This document shows, in pieces, positions 8,464-17,265 of a stretch of DNA of 64,000 bases (within the stretch, counting starts at the first letter, position 1; each line of letters starts with the position of its first letter). This DNA is from Humibacter ginsenosidimutans. Its GTDB lineage: Bacteria; Actinomycetota; Actinomycetes; Actinomycetales; Microbacteriaceae. Under the pieces are notes generated by a model. It worked only from the letters and a program-made list of their open reading frames with translations, did no database searches and was not told the DNA's origin. A program made the position numbers and the translations under genes. The stretch lies in NCBI RefSeq assembly GCF_007859675.1, contig NZ_CP042305.1, positions 682,001 to 746,000 of the forward strand, in the 5' to 3' direction.

Positions 8464-8469
8464 AGCCTA
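8464..8469 (-). promoter_or_regulatory. -10 box upstream of the orphan ABC ATPase
   Basis: TAGGCT on the minus strand, six bases upstream of the mini-ORF ATG 8457 and 26 bases from the ATPase ATG. Confidence 0.45.
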
Positions 8470-8500
8470 TGGGAGCAGTGCCACGGGCGAGGGCAGCACC

Positions 8501-10378
8501 TCACTCGCCGCGCAGCCGCGCGCGCTCCTGGTCGATCTGCACGAGTTCGTGCTGGATGCCCGTGACCGCCTCACGGTCTGCTGCCTCGGTGCGCTGCAGC
8601 CGACCGAGGGCATCCGCCTTGCGTCGCAGCAATTCGCGGTCGAGCAGCGAGGCCGTCACCGACGAGGCCCAGGCAGCGACGCCGGCCTCGTCTCTGGCCG
8701 GAATGGGGGCAACGCTCAACTGCCTGACGAGGCCGGCGAACGGAGCGGGCACGTCATCGGCGATGCGCGCGGCCCATCCACTCGACCCGAACGTGTCCAG
8801 GTTGGCCGCGACAGCATCGCGGACGACGGCGAGGGTGGCGCTGGACAGTCCGACACGGCTCACCGCCGCCGCGCGGTCGGCACCGACGTGCAGGGGGTAC
8901 TGGAGCACGGCCATCAGAGCCTCGCGCTCAAGCCTGGTCGCCGGGTCGTTGCCGAGCCCGGCCAGGGTCACCTCGGGCTGGGCGGGCGCCGAGATCTCGC
9001 GCTCCGCCGACGCGGGAGCACGTCGCTCATCCGGACGGGTGCCGCGCGCGTTCGTCCCTGCTGACGCTGTGCGCACCGCCGCCTGCACCTCGGCGAGCTC
9101 GGTGCCCAGCATGCGCGCCAGCTGCCGCGTGTATCCCGGTCGCAGCGCCGGGTCCCTGATGCCCGCCACGATCGGCGCGCACTCACGGAGCGCCGCGACG
9201 CGCCCCTCGACGGTCTCGAGATCGTACTTGCCGAGTGCCTGGCGAATCACGAACTCGAACATCGGGCGCTTCGTGTCGATCATGCGACGCACGGCGGCGT
9301 CGCCCTTCTCCAGCCGCAGATCGCAGGGATCGAGGCCCTCCGGTCCGACGGCCACGTAGGTCTGGGCGGCGAAACGCTGCTCTTCGCCGAACGCGCGCAG
9401 CGCCGCCTTCTGGCCTGCGGCATCCGGGTCGAAGGTGAACACCACCTCGCCGAGTCCGCTGTCATCGCCGAGCACGCGCCTCAGCACCTTGATGTGGTCG
9501 ACGCCGAAGGCGGTGCCGCAGGTGGCGACCGCGGTGTCGACGCCGGCGAGATGGCACGCCATGACGTCGGTGTACCCCTCGACGACCACGACGCGGTGCG
9601 CACGGGAGATCTCGCGCTTGGCCAGGTCGAGGCCGTAGAGCACCTGCGCCTTGTGATAGATCGCGGTCTCGGGGGTGTTCAGGTACTTCGGGCCCTTGTC
9701 GTCGTCGAGCAGGCGGCGCGCGCCGAATCCGACGGTCTGGCCGGTGACGTCGCGGATCGGCCAGATCACCCTGCCACGGAATCTGTCGTAGGCGCTGCCC
9801 CGCTCGCCCGTGGAGACGAGCCCGGATGCCGCGAGTTCATCGGCCGTGAAGCCGCGGCCGCGCAGGTGGGCGCCGAGGGAATCCCACGAGTTCGGTGCGA
9901 AGCCCACCCCGAAGCGCTCGGCCGCCACCGGGTCGAAGCCGCGCTCACCGAGGAAGCGGCGGGCGATGTCGGCATCGGGAGCGCCGAGCCGTTCCCGGAA
10001 GAACTCCTCCGCCGCGGCGTTGGCGGCGATGAGACGGGCACGGTTGCCGGTCTCGGCCGCTGCCGGACCGCCGTCTTCGTAGTGCAGCGCGTAACCGATG
10101 CGGGCGGCGAGCCGCTCCACGGCGTCGGCGAACGAGACGTGATCCATCTTCATCAGGAAGGCGTACACGTCGCCGCCCTCGCCACAGCCGAAGCAGTGGT
10201 AAAGCCCGACCTGGGGACGCACCTGGAAGCTCGGGCTGCGCTCGTCGTGGAACGGGCACAGACCCTTGAGCGAGCCGACCCCTGCGGGCTTGAGGGTGAC
10301 GTAGTCGCCGACGATGTCGGCGAGATTCGTTCTGGCCTTGACCTCGTCGACGTCGCTCTGTCGAATCCGGCCTGCCAT
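8501..10378 (-). CDS. dnaG: DNA primase
   Basis: The 625-residue replicative primase lays down RNA primers for DNA polymerase at the fork. The N-terminal CHC2 zinc finger has ligands Cys41, His44, Cys62 and Cys65 (CPFH, CFGC). The catalytic core follows with [21 protein letters not shown] and a Toprim domain starting [18 protein letters not shown], where the Glu and the FTFDPDAAG aspartates bind metal. The C-terminal 200 residues form the helicase-binding region and are the least conserved. Length is normal. ATG 10378 is preceded by TAGAAT seven bases upstream. It lies in line with dgt and dusB, 50 bases after dgt. Confidence 0.97.
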   Translation of the reverse strand: MAGRIRQSDVDEVKARTNLADIVGDYVTLKPAGVGSLKGLCPFHDERSPSFQVRPQVGLYHCFGCGEGGDVYAFLMKMDHVSFADAVERLAARIGYALHYEDGGPAAAETGNRARLIAANAAAEEFFRERLGAPDADIARRFLGERGFDPVAAERFGVGFAPNSWDSLGAHLRGRGFTADELAASGLVSTGERGSAYDRFRGRVIWPIRDVTGQTVGFGARRLLDDDKGPKYLNTPETAIYHKAQVLYGLDLAKREISRAHRVVVVEGYTDVMACHLAGVDTAVATCGTAFGVDHIKVLRRVLGDDSGLGEVVFTFDPDAAGQKAALRAFGEEQRFAAQTYVAVGPEGLDPCDLRLEKGDAAVRRMIDTKRPMFEFVIRQALGKYDLETVEGRVAALRECAPIVAGIRDPALRPGYTRQLARMLGTELAEVQAAVRTASAGTNARGTRPDERRAPASAEREISAPAQPEVTLAGLGNDPATRLEREALMAVLQYPLHVGADRAAAVSRVGLSSATLAVVRDAVAANLDTFGSSGWAARIADDVPAPFAGLVRQLSVAPIPARDEAGVAAWASSVTASLLDRELLRRKADALGRLQRTEAADREAVTGIQHELVQIDQERARLRGE

Positions 10379-10385
10379 GGCGACG

Positions 10386-10391
10386 ATTCTA
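10386..10391 (-). promoter_or_regulatory. -10 box of dnaG (leaderless)
   Basis: TAGAAT on the minus strand lies seven bases upstream of ATG 10378. It is a near-consensus -10 and the same hexamer precedes the HIT gene at the same spacing. Confidence 0.55.
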
Positions 10392-10428
10392 GGGCGTGTG
10401 CGCGCCCGCTACCGGCGGCTGTGCACCG

Positions 10429-11700
10429 TCACAAGGCGTCGTGCGTGCGGCGGCCCTGCGCCAGACGTTCGAACCAGGCGATCGCGGACTGATCGGTGAG
10501 GCTCGCGACCTGATCGACCACCACGCGCTTGCGCTCCGCGTCGTCGGACGACTGCCCCCAGTCCTCGGCGAACCCGGGGTCGAGATGCTGCTCTCCCCCG
10601 TCGAGCAACGCGGAGGCGAGGTCGGTGAGCATGGTGCGCTGCCTCGCATAGATGGGCTGCCGCGTGTTGCGGGACATCACGAAGGTGGCCACGATCCCCT
10701 TAAGCACGGCGATCTCGGCCTGGATGCCGCGGGGCACGACGACGTCGGCGCCGAACCTGATGAGGCACTCGCGCTGGTACGCCTCGCGGGTGGCCCGAGC
10801 GGAGGAGACCGCGAACCGGCCGATGAGCTGGCTCGTGAGGTTCTTCAGTCTCGCCTGGGCGCGACGCGAGCCGTCCCAGTCACCGACCCAGGCATCCAGG
10901 CTGTCGAGCCGGTCGAAGGCCTCGATGAGCTCGTCGTGCGTCACCTCGCCGCCGATCCACTCGTACATCGAGCTCACCAGGGCGTCGTGGTCGGTGCGGC
11001 TGCTCAGGGCGGCGACGTCGATGTAGCCGTTGACGACGGCGTCTTCGAAGTCGTGCACCGAGTAGGCGATGTCGTCGGAGAGGTCCATCACCTGTGCCTC
11101 GATGCAGCGCACGCGGTCTGGCGCGCCCTCGCGCAGCCAATGGAAGGCCGGCTCGTCGTCGGCGTAGAAGCCGAACTTGGCGCGACCGCTCGGATCGGCC
11201 ACCGACGACGACGACGGCCACGGATACTTGCAGCTGGCGTCGAGGCTGGCCCTGGTGAGGTTGAGGCCGTAAGGATGCCCGTCGTCGCCGAACACCTTCG
11301 GCTCCAGCCTGGTCAAGAGCCGCAGCGTCTGCGCGTTGCCCTCGAACCCGCCGATGTCTGCCGACCACTCCGACAGCGCACGCTCACCGTTGTGTCCGAA
11401 CGGAGGGTGCCCGATGTCGTGCGCGAGACAGGCCGTGTCGACCACATCGGGATCGAGGCCGAGGCTGGATGCCAGCTCCCTGCCCACCTGCGCCACCTCG
11501 AGCGAGTGCGTGAGACGGTTGCGCGCGAAGTCGAGACCCGCTGTGGGGCTGAGCACCTGCGTCTTCGCGGCGAGACGACGCAGCGCGCTGGAATGCAGAA
11601 GTCTCGCCCTGTCCCTGGCGAAGTCGCTGCGCCGGGTGGAGTGCTGCTCGGGCAGCCAGCGCTCACGGTCGAACTCGGTGTAACCGTGATCAGCCGCCAC
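10429..11700 (-). CDS. dgt: dGTPase-like deoxynucleotide triphosphohydrolase
   Basis: A 423-residue HD-domain hydrolase that splits dNTPs (classically dGTP) to the nucleoside and tripolyphosphate. The HD metal site reads CLAHDIGHPPFGHNGE, the upstream arm has RDRARLLHSSALRRLAAKTQV and a third metal residue lies in MDLSDDIAYSVHDFED. Actinobacterial enzymes of this length commonly sit beside dnaG, as here. Its start overlaps the dusB end by 11 bases, so dusB-dgt-dnaG probably form one transcript. Confidence 0.94.
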   Translation of the reverse strand: MAADHGYTEFDRERWLPEQHSTRRSDFARDRARLLHSSALRRLAAKTQVLSPTAGLDFARNRLTHSLEVAQVGRELASSLGLDPDVVDTACLAHDIGHPPFGHNGERALSEWSADIGGFEGNAQTLRLLTRLEPKVFGDDGHPYGLNLTRASLDASCKYPWPSSSSVADPSGRAKFGFYADDEPAFHWLREGAPDRVRCIEAQVMDLSDDIAYSVHDFEDAVVNGYIDVAALSSRTDHDALVSSMYEWIGGEVTHDELIEAFDRLDSLDAWVGDWDGSRRAQARLKNLTSQLIGRFAVSSARATREAYQRECLIRFGADVVVPRGIQAEIAVLKGIVATFVMSRNTRQPIYARQRTMLTDLASALLDGGEQHLDPGFAEDWGQSSDDAERKRVVVDQVASLTDQSAIAWFERLAQGRRTHDAL

Positions 11701-12877
11701 TCGTGTTCACCTCTGCTTCCGCCAGTTGGGCGTGTTGCGTGGCCTCGATCGAGCGGGACTCGAGCCAGCGGTCGGGCAGCGCGGGCACCTTGGGCGTTCC
11801 GGCCCGGCCGCGCGGTCCTTCGGCATCTTCGCCGGGATACGGAAGGGTCGGGTCGAGCGTGCCCAGCAGGTCGTCGAGCGCGGCCAGCGTCTCGACCGTC
11901 GCGAGCCTCGCCCGCAGCTCTCCGCCGACGGGATAGCCCTTGAAGTACCAGGCGACGTGCTTGCGGATGTCGCGACATCCGCGCTCTTCGCTTTCGAAGA
12001 ACTCCACGAGCAGCTCGGCGTGTCTGCGGAACGCTGCCATGACCTCGCCGAGGCTGGGGCGGGCCGTGGCGGCCGCAGCCTCCTCGGCGCTGATCTCGCC
12101 TGCGCGCGCCTTGAAAGCCGCGGAGAGATCGCCGAACAGCCAGGGGCGTCCGAGGCAGCCGCGACCCACCACGACGCCGTCGCAACCGGTCTGCTCGACC
12201 ATGCGCACGGCATCCGCGCCCGTCCAGATGTCGCCGTTGCCGAGCACCGGCACGCTGGTCACGGTCTCTTTGAGGGTCGCGATCGCCGACCAGTCGGCGT
12301 GCCCGGAGTAGAACTCCGACGCGGTGCGCGCGTGCAGGGCGATGGATGCCACGCCCGCGTCTTCAGCGATGCGACCGGCCTCGAGATAGGTCAGGTGGTC
12401 ACCGTCGATGCCTTTGCGCATCTTGACGGTGAGCGGCAGATCGCCCGCGGCACGCACGGCGGCGGTCACGATGTCGCGGAAGAGATCGAGCTTCCACGGC
12501 AGCGCCGCTCCACCGCCCTTGCGGGTGACCTTCGGTACGGGGCAGCCGAAGTTGAGATCGATGTGGTCCGCTCGGTCTTCGGCGACCAGCATCGTGACGG
12601 CCTCACGCACCGTCTTCGGGTCGACGCCGTAGAGCTGGATCGAGCGCGGCGTCTCGCTCTCGTGGTGCCTGATCAGCCGCATCGACTCCGGGGTGCGCTC
12701 GACGAGTGCGCGCGACGTGATCATCTCGCTCACGTACAGGCCGGCTCCGAACTCGCGGCACAGCCTTCGGAACGCCGTATTCGTGATGCCGGCCATGGGC
12801 GCGAGCACGACGGGCGAGTCGAGACGCAGCGGTCCGATGGCCAACTGCGACGGGCTTAGGGTTGCGGAGGGAGACAT
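11690..12877 (-). CDS. dusB: tRNA-dihydrouridine synthase
   Basis: A 395-residue FMN enzyme that reduces uridine to dihydrouridine in the tRNA D-loop. The TIM-barrel signature is complete: LAPMAGITNTAFRRLC at the N-terminus, DLNFGCPVPKVTRKGGGAALP with the catalytic Cys, VKMRKG, IALHARTASEFYSGHADW for phosphate and tRNA contacts, GNGDIW and VVGRGCLGRPWLF. The C-terminal 60 residues after the helical domain are variable and proline-rich. It is the first gene of the dusB-dgt-dnaG run and is divergent from the YbaK gene with only 36 bases between starts. Confidence 0.95.
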   Translation of the reverse strand: MSPSATLSPSQLAIGPLRLDSPVVLAPMAGITNTAFRRLCREFGAGLYVSEMITSRALVERTPESMRLIRHHESETPRSIQLYGVDPKTVREAVTMLVAEDRADHIDLNFGCPVPKVTRKGGGAALPWKLDLFRDIVTAAVRAAGDLPLTVKMRKGIDGDHLTYLEAGRIAEDAGVASIALHARTASEFYSGHADWSAIATLKETVTSVPVLGNGDIWTGADAVRMVEQTGCDGVVVGRGCLGRPWLFGDLSAAFKARAGEISAEEAAAATARPSLGEVMAAFRRHAELLVEFFESEERGCRDIRKHVAWYFKGYPVGGELRARLATVETLAALDDLLGTLDPTLPYPGEDAEGPRGRAGTPKVPALPDRWLESRSIEATQHAQLAEAEVNTSGG

Positions 12878-12913
12878 CGTTCATGATTCTCCCAGATCTC
12901 GCTGAGAACACCG

Positions 12914-13423
12914 ATGGCGCCGCCGCGTGACGCCGAAAGGACGTGGTGGGCCGTGGCCGAGGGACGCGATCGAGTACTCGAGGATGCCGCAGCTCGCGGG
13001 GTCGAGGTGCGGATCGTACCGCGCCCGCGCGCCGACTCGCTGCAGGAAGCGGCCGCTCTGCTGGGCATCGAACCGTCCGACATCGTCAAGACCCTCGTCG
13101 TGAAGCGGCACGACGGCGACTACCTCTTCGCGCTCGTGCCGGGCGGACGCAAGATCTCGTGGGCGAAGCTGCGCGCGCTGGTGGGCGTTAACAAGCTCTC
13201 GCTGCCCGACGCGTCGCTGGCCCTGGACGCCACCGGTTACGAGCGCGGCACCATCACGCCGTTCGGCTCCACGACGGACTGGCCCGTCTTCGCGGATGCG
13301 CTCGTGGCCGGTCGCACCGTCGCCATGGGGGCGGGCGAGCACGGCTTCAGCGCCTTCGTGGACGGCGACGCGCTCATCGCCGCGTTCGACGCGACGGTCG
13401 CCGACATCACCGACCCGGAGTAG
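12914..13423 (+). CDS. YbaK/EbsC-type aminoacyl-tRNA deacylase
   Basis: A 169-residue single-domain trans-editing protein that hydrolyses mischarged tRNA such as Cys-tRNA(Pro). The domain shows the conserved DIVKTLVVKRHDGDYLFALVPG core with the catalytic Lys, then KISWAKLRALVGVNKLSLPD and a GYERGTITPFGS loop. The family norm is about 155-170 residues. It stands alone between divergent dusB and the small cysteine gene that converges on it. Confidence 0.9.
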   Translation: MAPPRDAERTWWAVAEGRDRVLEDAAARGVEVRIVPRPRADSLQEAAALLGIEPSDIVKTLVVKRHDGDYLFALVPGGRKISWAKLRALVGVNKLSLPDASLALDATGYERGTITPFGSTTDWPVFADALVAGRTVAMGAGEHGFSAFVDGDALIAAFDATVADITDPE

Positions 13424-13453
13424 CGCCGCCGGGTCGCACGCGTCCGGCGGCCT

Positions 13454-13570
13454 TCAGTGCGCTCCCCCGTCGTTCGGCTCCGGCTCGGATGCCTGCTGCT
13501 GCGGAATGACGCACACGTCACCGTCGCAGACCACCGCGTTCGGGTCGCCGAGCGGGGTGAGGCCGCTCAC
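13454..13570 (-). CDS. 38-residue protein with two cysteines, coupled to the FrnE-like gene
   Basis: A frame of 38 codons starts at GTG 13570, overlapping the FrnE-like gene stop as GTGA, and ends at 13454. The product reads MSGLTPLGDPNAVVCDGDVC, then VIPQQQASEPEPNDGGAH. It is acidic, has no signal peptide or helix, and its only marked feature is the CDGDVC pair. Coupling to a thiol-disulfide protein suggests a redox or metal-related partner, but that is inference. I do not recognise a named family. Confidence 0.55.
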   Translation of the reverse strand: MSGLTPLGDPNAVVCDGDVCVIPQQQASEPEPNDGGAH

Positions 13571-14277
13571 GCGTACACCCCGGCCACGTCCGCCTCGTCG
13601 TCGGAGGCCGCTGCATCCGAGCCGCGCTCCGTCCAGACCTGCTCGAGGACCTGCGCGAAGGTCGCCGCCTCCTGCGCTCCCGAAACACCGTATTTGCCGT
13701 CGATCACGTAGAACGGCACCCCGTTGATGCCGAACTCCTGCGCGGTGGCCTGATCCTCGCGCACGGCGGCGAGGTAGTCGTTGCGCTCGAGCGCGGCGCG
13801 GGCATCCTCGGCATCGAGACCCACCTCCGACGCGTAGCCGATCAGGTCGTCGATGCGGCCGACGTGGCCGCCGTCGATGAAGTATGCGCGCATCAGACGC
13901 TCCTTCATCTCGGCCTGCTTGCCGTGCGCCTTGGCGTAGTGGATGAGCTCGTGCGCCTTCACCGTGTTGGTGTGCTGCATCGAGCCGAAGTCGTAGTCCA
14001 GACCGACCTGCTTCGCGATGCCGCCGACGCGCTCCAGCATCTGCTCGGCCTGCTCAGGGCTGATGCCCTTGTGCTGAGCCAGGTAGTCGGCCTCGTTGCC
14101 GTGGAAATCGACGGGGGTGTCGGGCGAGAGCTCGAAGGAGTGGAACTCCACCTCGACGTCACGGTCGTCACCGCCGCCGCTGAAGAGACCTGCGCCGGCC
14201 TCGAACTTGCGTTTTCCGATGTAGCACCACGGGCACGCGATGTCGGACCAGATGTCTACCTTGATGGGTTCACTCAC
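13567..14277 (-). CDS. DsbA-family oxidoreductase, FrnE-like
   Basis: A 236-residue cytoplasmic thioredoxin-fold protein of the DsbA/FrnE group, expected to act as a disulfide isomerase or oxidoreductase. The active site CPWC falls at about residues 14-17 within VDIWSDIACPWCYIGKRKFE. The helical insert contains ISPEQAEQMLERVGGIAKQVGLDYDF and the cis-Pro region reads GINGVPFYVIDGKYGVSGAQ. There is no signal peptide. GTG 14277 is chosen because the protein then starts SEPIKVDIW as in relatives; an AAGG lies upstream but at long spacing. It is divergent from the small kinase gene. Confidence 0.92.
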   Translation of the reverse strand: MSEPIKVDIWSDIACPWCYIGKRKFEAGAGLFSGGGDDRDVEVEFHSFELSPDTPVDFHGNEADYLAQHKGISPEQAEQMLERVGGIAKQVGLDYDFGSMQHTNTVKAHELIHYAKAHGKQAEMKERLMRAYFIDGGHVGRIDDLIGYASEVGLDAEDARAALERNDYLAAVREDQATAQEFGINGVPFYVIDGKYGVSGAQEAATFAQVLEQVWTERGSDAAASDDEADVAGVYA

Positions 14278-14322
14278 GAATCGGTTCAACCTTGCGCGGG
14301 CGCTCGCTATTCCACCGATGGA

Positions 14323-14328
14323 TAGCAT
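14323..14328 (+). promoter_or_regulatory. -10 box of the small kinase gene (leaderless)
   Basis: TAGCAT lies six bases upstream of ATG 14335 with no Shine-Dalgarno between. It is identical to the box at the sensor kinase gene at 6431. Confidence 0.5.
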
Positions 14329-14334
14329 GAACGG

Positions 14335-14904
14335 ATGCTCACGGCCAGCAGCCCTCTGCCGTCGCGTCCGCAGCGCATCCTGGTCGCCGGCGGCAGCGGG
14401 TCGGGCAAGTCGACGCTCGCGGCTCGGATCGCGGAGGTCACGGGGTACCCCTATCAGGAGATCGACGCTCTGTATCACGGACCTGATTGGACGCCGCGAC
14501 TCTCTTTCCACGACGAGGTGGACGCCTTCACCGCGCTGCCGTCCTGGGTGATGGAGTGGCAGTACACCTCGGTGCGATCACTGCTGGCCGAGCGGGCCGA
14601 CTTGATGGTGTGGCTCGATCTGTCCCGTCGGGTGGTGATGCGCCAGGTCGTGCGACGCACCGTGACGCGCGCGCGGCGAGGAACGGAGCTGTGGAACGGC
14701 AACGTGGAGCCGCCGCTGCGCACGATCTTCACAGACGAGGACCACATCATCCGCTGGGCGTGGCGCACGCACCGCGACTGGGCGGATCGCGTCACGGAGG
14801 CGGAGCGCGATGCCCAGCCGCTGACGGTGGTGCGGCTCCGCTCCCGCGTCGAGGTCGATGCGTGGCCGACCGGCCCGCTCCACGATGCCTTCACGGCCGG
14901 CTGA
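14335..14904 (+). CDS. P-loop ATPase of the FlaR/adenylate-kinase-like type
   Basis: A 189-residue small nucleoside-kinase-like protein. The P loop GGSGSGKST is at residues 19-27, followed by ARIAEVTGYPYQEIDALYHGPDW, a Walker-B-like DLMVWLDL, and the lid region RTVTRARRGTELWNGN. This is the pattern of proteins often annotated as DNA topology modulation protein FlaR or shikimate-kinase-like. The phosphate acceptor is not known. It is convergent with uppS. Confidence 0.82.
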   Translation: MLTASSPLPSRPQRILVAGGSGSGKSTLAARIAEVTGYPYQEIDALYHGPDWTPRLSFHDEVDAFTALPSWVMEWQYTSVRSLLAERADLMVWLDLSRRVVMRQVVRRTVTRARRGTELWNGNVEPPLRTIFTDEDHIIRWAWRTHRDWADRVTEAERDAQPLTVVRLRSRVEVDAWPTGPLHDAFTAG

Positions 14905-14931
14905 CTCGTCCAGCAGACGCCGCACCGCGGG

Positions 14932-15742
14932 TCAGGACGAGGCGTCCGGCGCGTCGATCGCGCCGCCGAAGCGGCGGTTGCGCGATGCGTACAGTTCGAT
15001 CGCACGCCACAGGTCGGCACGGGAGAAATCGGGCCACAACGTGTCGAGGAAGACCATCTCGGCGTAGGCGCTCTGCCAGAGCAGGAAGTTGCTGGTGCGC
15101 TGCTCCCCCGAGCTGCGCACGAAGAGATCGACGTCGGGCAGGTCGGGCTGGTAGAGGTGTCGCTGGATGGTCTTCTCGCTGATGGCGGAAGGGCGGAGCC
15201 TGCCGGCGGCGACCTGCGCGGCGATCTCGCGCACGGCATCCGTGATCTCATTGCGGCCGCCGTAGTTGACGCACATCGTGAGCGTGAGCACGTCGTTGCC
15301 GGCCGTGAGACGCTCCGCGAACTGCAGCTCTTTGATGACAGAGGTCCACAGCCGCGGCCGTCGGCCCGCCCATCTGATGCGCACCCCCCACTCGTTGAGC
15401 TGGTCGCGTCTGCGATGCAGCACGTCGCGGTTGTACCCCATGAGAAAACGCACCTCATCGGGCGAGCGCCGCCAGTTCTCGGTGGAGAACGCGTACACGC
15501 TCAGGTGCTTCACGCCGATCTGCACGGCGCCCGCCACCACGTCGAGCAGCGCTGCCTCTCCTGCCTTGTGACCCTCGATGCGAGTGAGGCCGCGCTTGTT
15601 GGCCCACCTCCCGTTGCCGTCCATCACGAGTGCGACATGGTCGGGAACCGCGGATGCCGGCAGCCGCGGGGGGGTACACGCCCGTCCAGTCGAGCGGGCG
15701 GTAGGGCACGGCATCCCGGTGGGTGTACGGCTTGGGGGTCAC
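14932..15742 (-). CDS. uppS: Isoprenyl (undecaprenyl) diphosphate synthase, apparent +1 frameshift
   Basis: This enzyme makes the C55 lipid carrier for cell-wall synthesis by cis-prenyl transfer. The catalytic part shows [34 protein letters not shown] and the Glu/Arg-rich C-terminus ([20 protein letters not shown]). The conserved N-terminus [17 protein letters not shown] lies in another frame that begins at GTG 15742, overlapping the recO stop as GTGA. The two frames join if the seven-base G run at 15668-15674 had six. Corrected, the protein has 269 residues, a normal length. Since the gene is normally essential, a read error is likelier than a real break. A start at ATG 15714 would replace the conserved N-terminus with unrelated sequence. 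Confidence 0.9.
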
Positions 15743-16482
15743 GCGCTCTCTCCTGCGCTCGCGCGGGAGACGTGGGGAAGGGAGCGCAGGCCGCGCTCCA
15801 GGTGCCACTGAGTATAGGCGGACACGATGCCGCTCGCTCTCCCTCTGGTGGATTCGTCGGACGCCTCCGCGCGGGGCCAGTCGCCCTTCAGCAGCGCGGC
15901 CAGCAGGTCGACGACCTCCCGGCCGACTCGGGGCGCGCCGGTCGGCGCGCAGTCGTCGCAGACCACGCCGCCCAACTGGACCACGATGGTGTGGTGCTCC
16001 CCCTGCACCCCGCAGCGGGCGCAGGCGTCGAAGCTGGGCGCCCAGCCCGCGAGCGACAGCGCGCGCAGCAGATAGGAGTCGAGGGTCAGGGATGCGTCGT
16101 GCTCGTTGCGCGACAGGGAGCGCAACGCGCCGACGAGCAGCAGGTACTGCTGTGCGGAACCCTCCGACTCGGTGAGGCGATCGGCCGTCTCGACCATCGC
16201 GTTCGCGGCGGTGAAGCTGGCGTAGTCGGCGGCGATCTCGGCGCCGTATGCGCCGAGCGACTCCGCCTGATTGACGATGTCGAGGCTGCGGCCCTCGTAG
16301 AGCTGCACGTCGGCGACCATGAACGGCTCGAGCCGTGCGCCGAACTTCGATGCGGTGCGCCGAACGCCTTTCGCGACGGCCCGCACCTTGCCGTGCGCGC
16401 GGGTGAGCATCGTGACGATGCGGTCGGCCTCGCCCAGCTTGTGGGTTCTCAGCACGACGGCTTCATCACGGTAGGTGGGCAC
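15739..16482 (-). CDS. recO: DNA repair protein RecO
   Basis: A 247-residue recombination mediator that loads RecA with RecR onto SSB-coated DNA. The N-terminal OB fold reads [41 protein letters not shown]-terminal zinc module has CARCG and CDDC. The length is normal. It precedes uppS with a four-base GTGA overlap, the common actinobacterial recO-uppS order. The GTG start is preceded by GATAAT five bases upstream, which may be a leaderless promoter. Confidence 0.94.
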   Translation of the reverse strand: MPTYRDEAVVLRTHKLGEADRIVTMLTRAHGKVRAVAKGVRRTASKFGARLEPFMVADVQLYEGRSLDIVNQAESLGAYGAEIAADYASFTAANAMVETADRLTESEGSAQQYLLLVGALRSLSRNEHDASLTLDSYLLRALSLAGWAPSFDACARCGVQGEHHTIVVQLGGVVCDDCAPTGAPRVGREVVDLLAALLKGDWPRAEASDESTRGRASGIVSAYTQWHLERGLRSLPHVSRASAGESA

Positions 16483-16550
16483 GCTCCATTATCGCCGCGG
16501 CGTCCGACGCACGCCGTGCACCGCCGTCCCGCACGGCGCCGGTGCCGCAC

Positions 16551-16556
16551 GAGAAT
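16551..16556 (+). promoter_or_regulatory. Possible -10 box of the UPF0126 gene
   Basis: GAGAAT lies six bases upstream of GTG 16563. It departs from TANNNT in its first base, so the call is weaker than the others. Confidence 0.3.
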
Positions 16557-16562
16557 GGAACG

Positions 16563-17255
16563 GTGACCGATCAGCTGTTCACCATCCCCCTCTGGGCCGA
16601 CCTCACCGCCGTCGGTCTCGGCGGCGTGCAGGGTGCGCTCTTCGCCTCCGGGTTCCGCGGCCAGCGGCGACTCGACTTGCTGGGTGTCGCCCTCATCGGC
16701 ACCGTGATGGGGCTCGGCGGCGGGCTCATCCGCGACCTGCTGCTGGCGGTGCGACCGAGCATGCTCTCGAACAACTGGTATCTCATCACGGCCGTCGCCG
16801 CGGCGCTCGTCGGGATGCTGTTGGCCGGCCCCCTGCGCCGCGTGAACTCGTTGATCGTGGTGCTCGACGCGCTCGTGATCGGTCTCTTCGGAGCGTTCGG
16901 CACCGTGAAGGCACTGGCCCTCGGCGTGCCGCTCGTGCCCGCGGTGTTCGTGGGGATCTGCGCGGCGGTGGGCGGAGGCATCCTGCGCGACGTGATCATG
17001 GGACTGCCCGTCGCGATCATGCACGTCGGCTCGCTCTACGCCGTCGCCGCGGGCGCGGGATGCGTGCTCCTCGTCGTGCTGCACGCCTTCGGCATCGACT
17101 ACATCGTCTCCGGGTTCGCGGGATTCGCCCTGACGGCAGTGATCCGCATCCTCGCCGTCGTGTTCGACCTCTCACTGCCCGAGCAGCGCATGCTCTACCG
17201 GCGCAAGGTCGCGGCCGAGACCGCCGCCATTCCGATCATCAGACGCCAGCAGTGA
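16563..17255 (+). CDS. UPF0126/TRIC-type membrane protein (YicG-like)
   Basis: A 230-residue integral membrane protein with seven predicted helices in two similar halves. Each half contains the family glycine motif: GVQGALFASGFRG...GLGGGLIRDLLL in the first and AVGGGILRDVIMG in the second. Bacterial relatives are linked to the trimeric intracellular cation channel fold; a glycine-transport role has been suggested for some. GTG 16563 is preferred over the in-frame GTG at 16542 because the family starts close to the first helix and a -10-like box lies six bases upstream. Confidence 0.88.
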   Translation: MTDQLFTIPLWADLTAVGLGGVQGALFASGFRGQRRLDLLGVALIGTVMGLGGGLIRDLLLAVRPSMLSNNWYLITAVAAALVGMLLAGPLRRVNSLIVVLDALVIGLFGAFGTVKALALGVPLVPAVFVGICAAVGGGILRDVIMGLPVAIMHVGSLYAVAAGAGCVLLVVLHAFGIDYIVSGFAGFALTAVIRILAVVFDLSLPEQRMLYRRKVAAETAAIPIIRRQQ

Positions 17256-17265
17256 GCACGCGGGC

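Noticed and set aside
15668..15674. Programmed ribosomal frameshifting in uppS
   Set aside because: No stimulatory structure or conserved slippery heptamer is evident, and the same defect in both directions at three other genes favours sequencing error.
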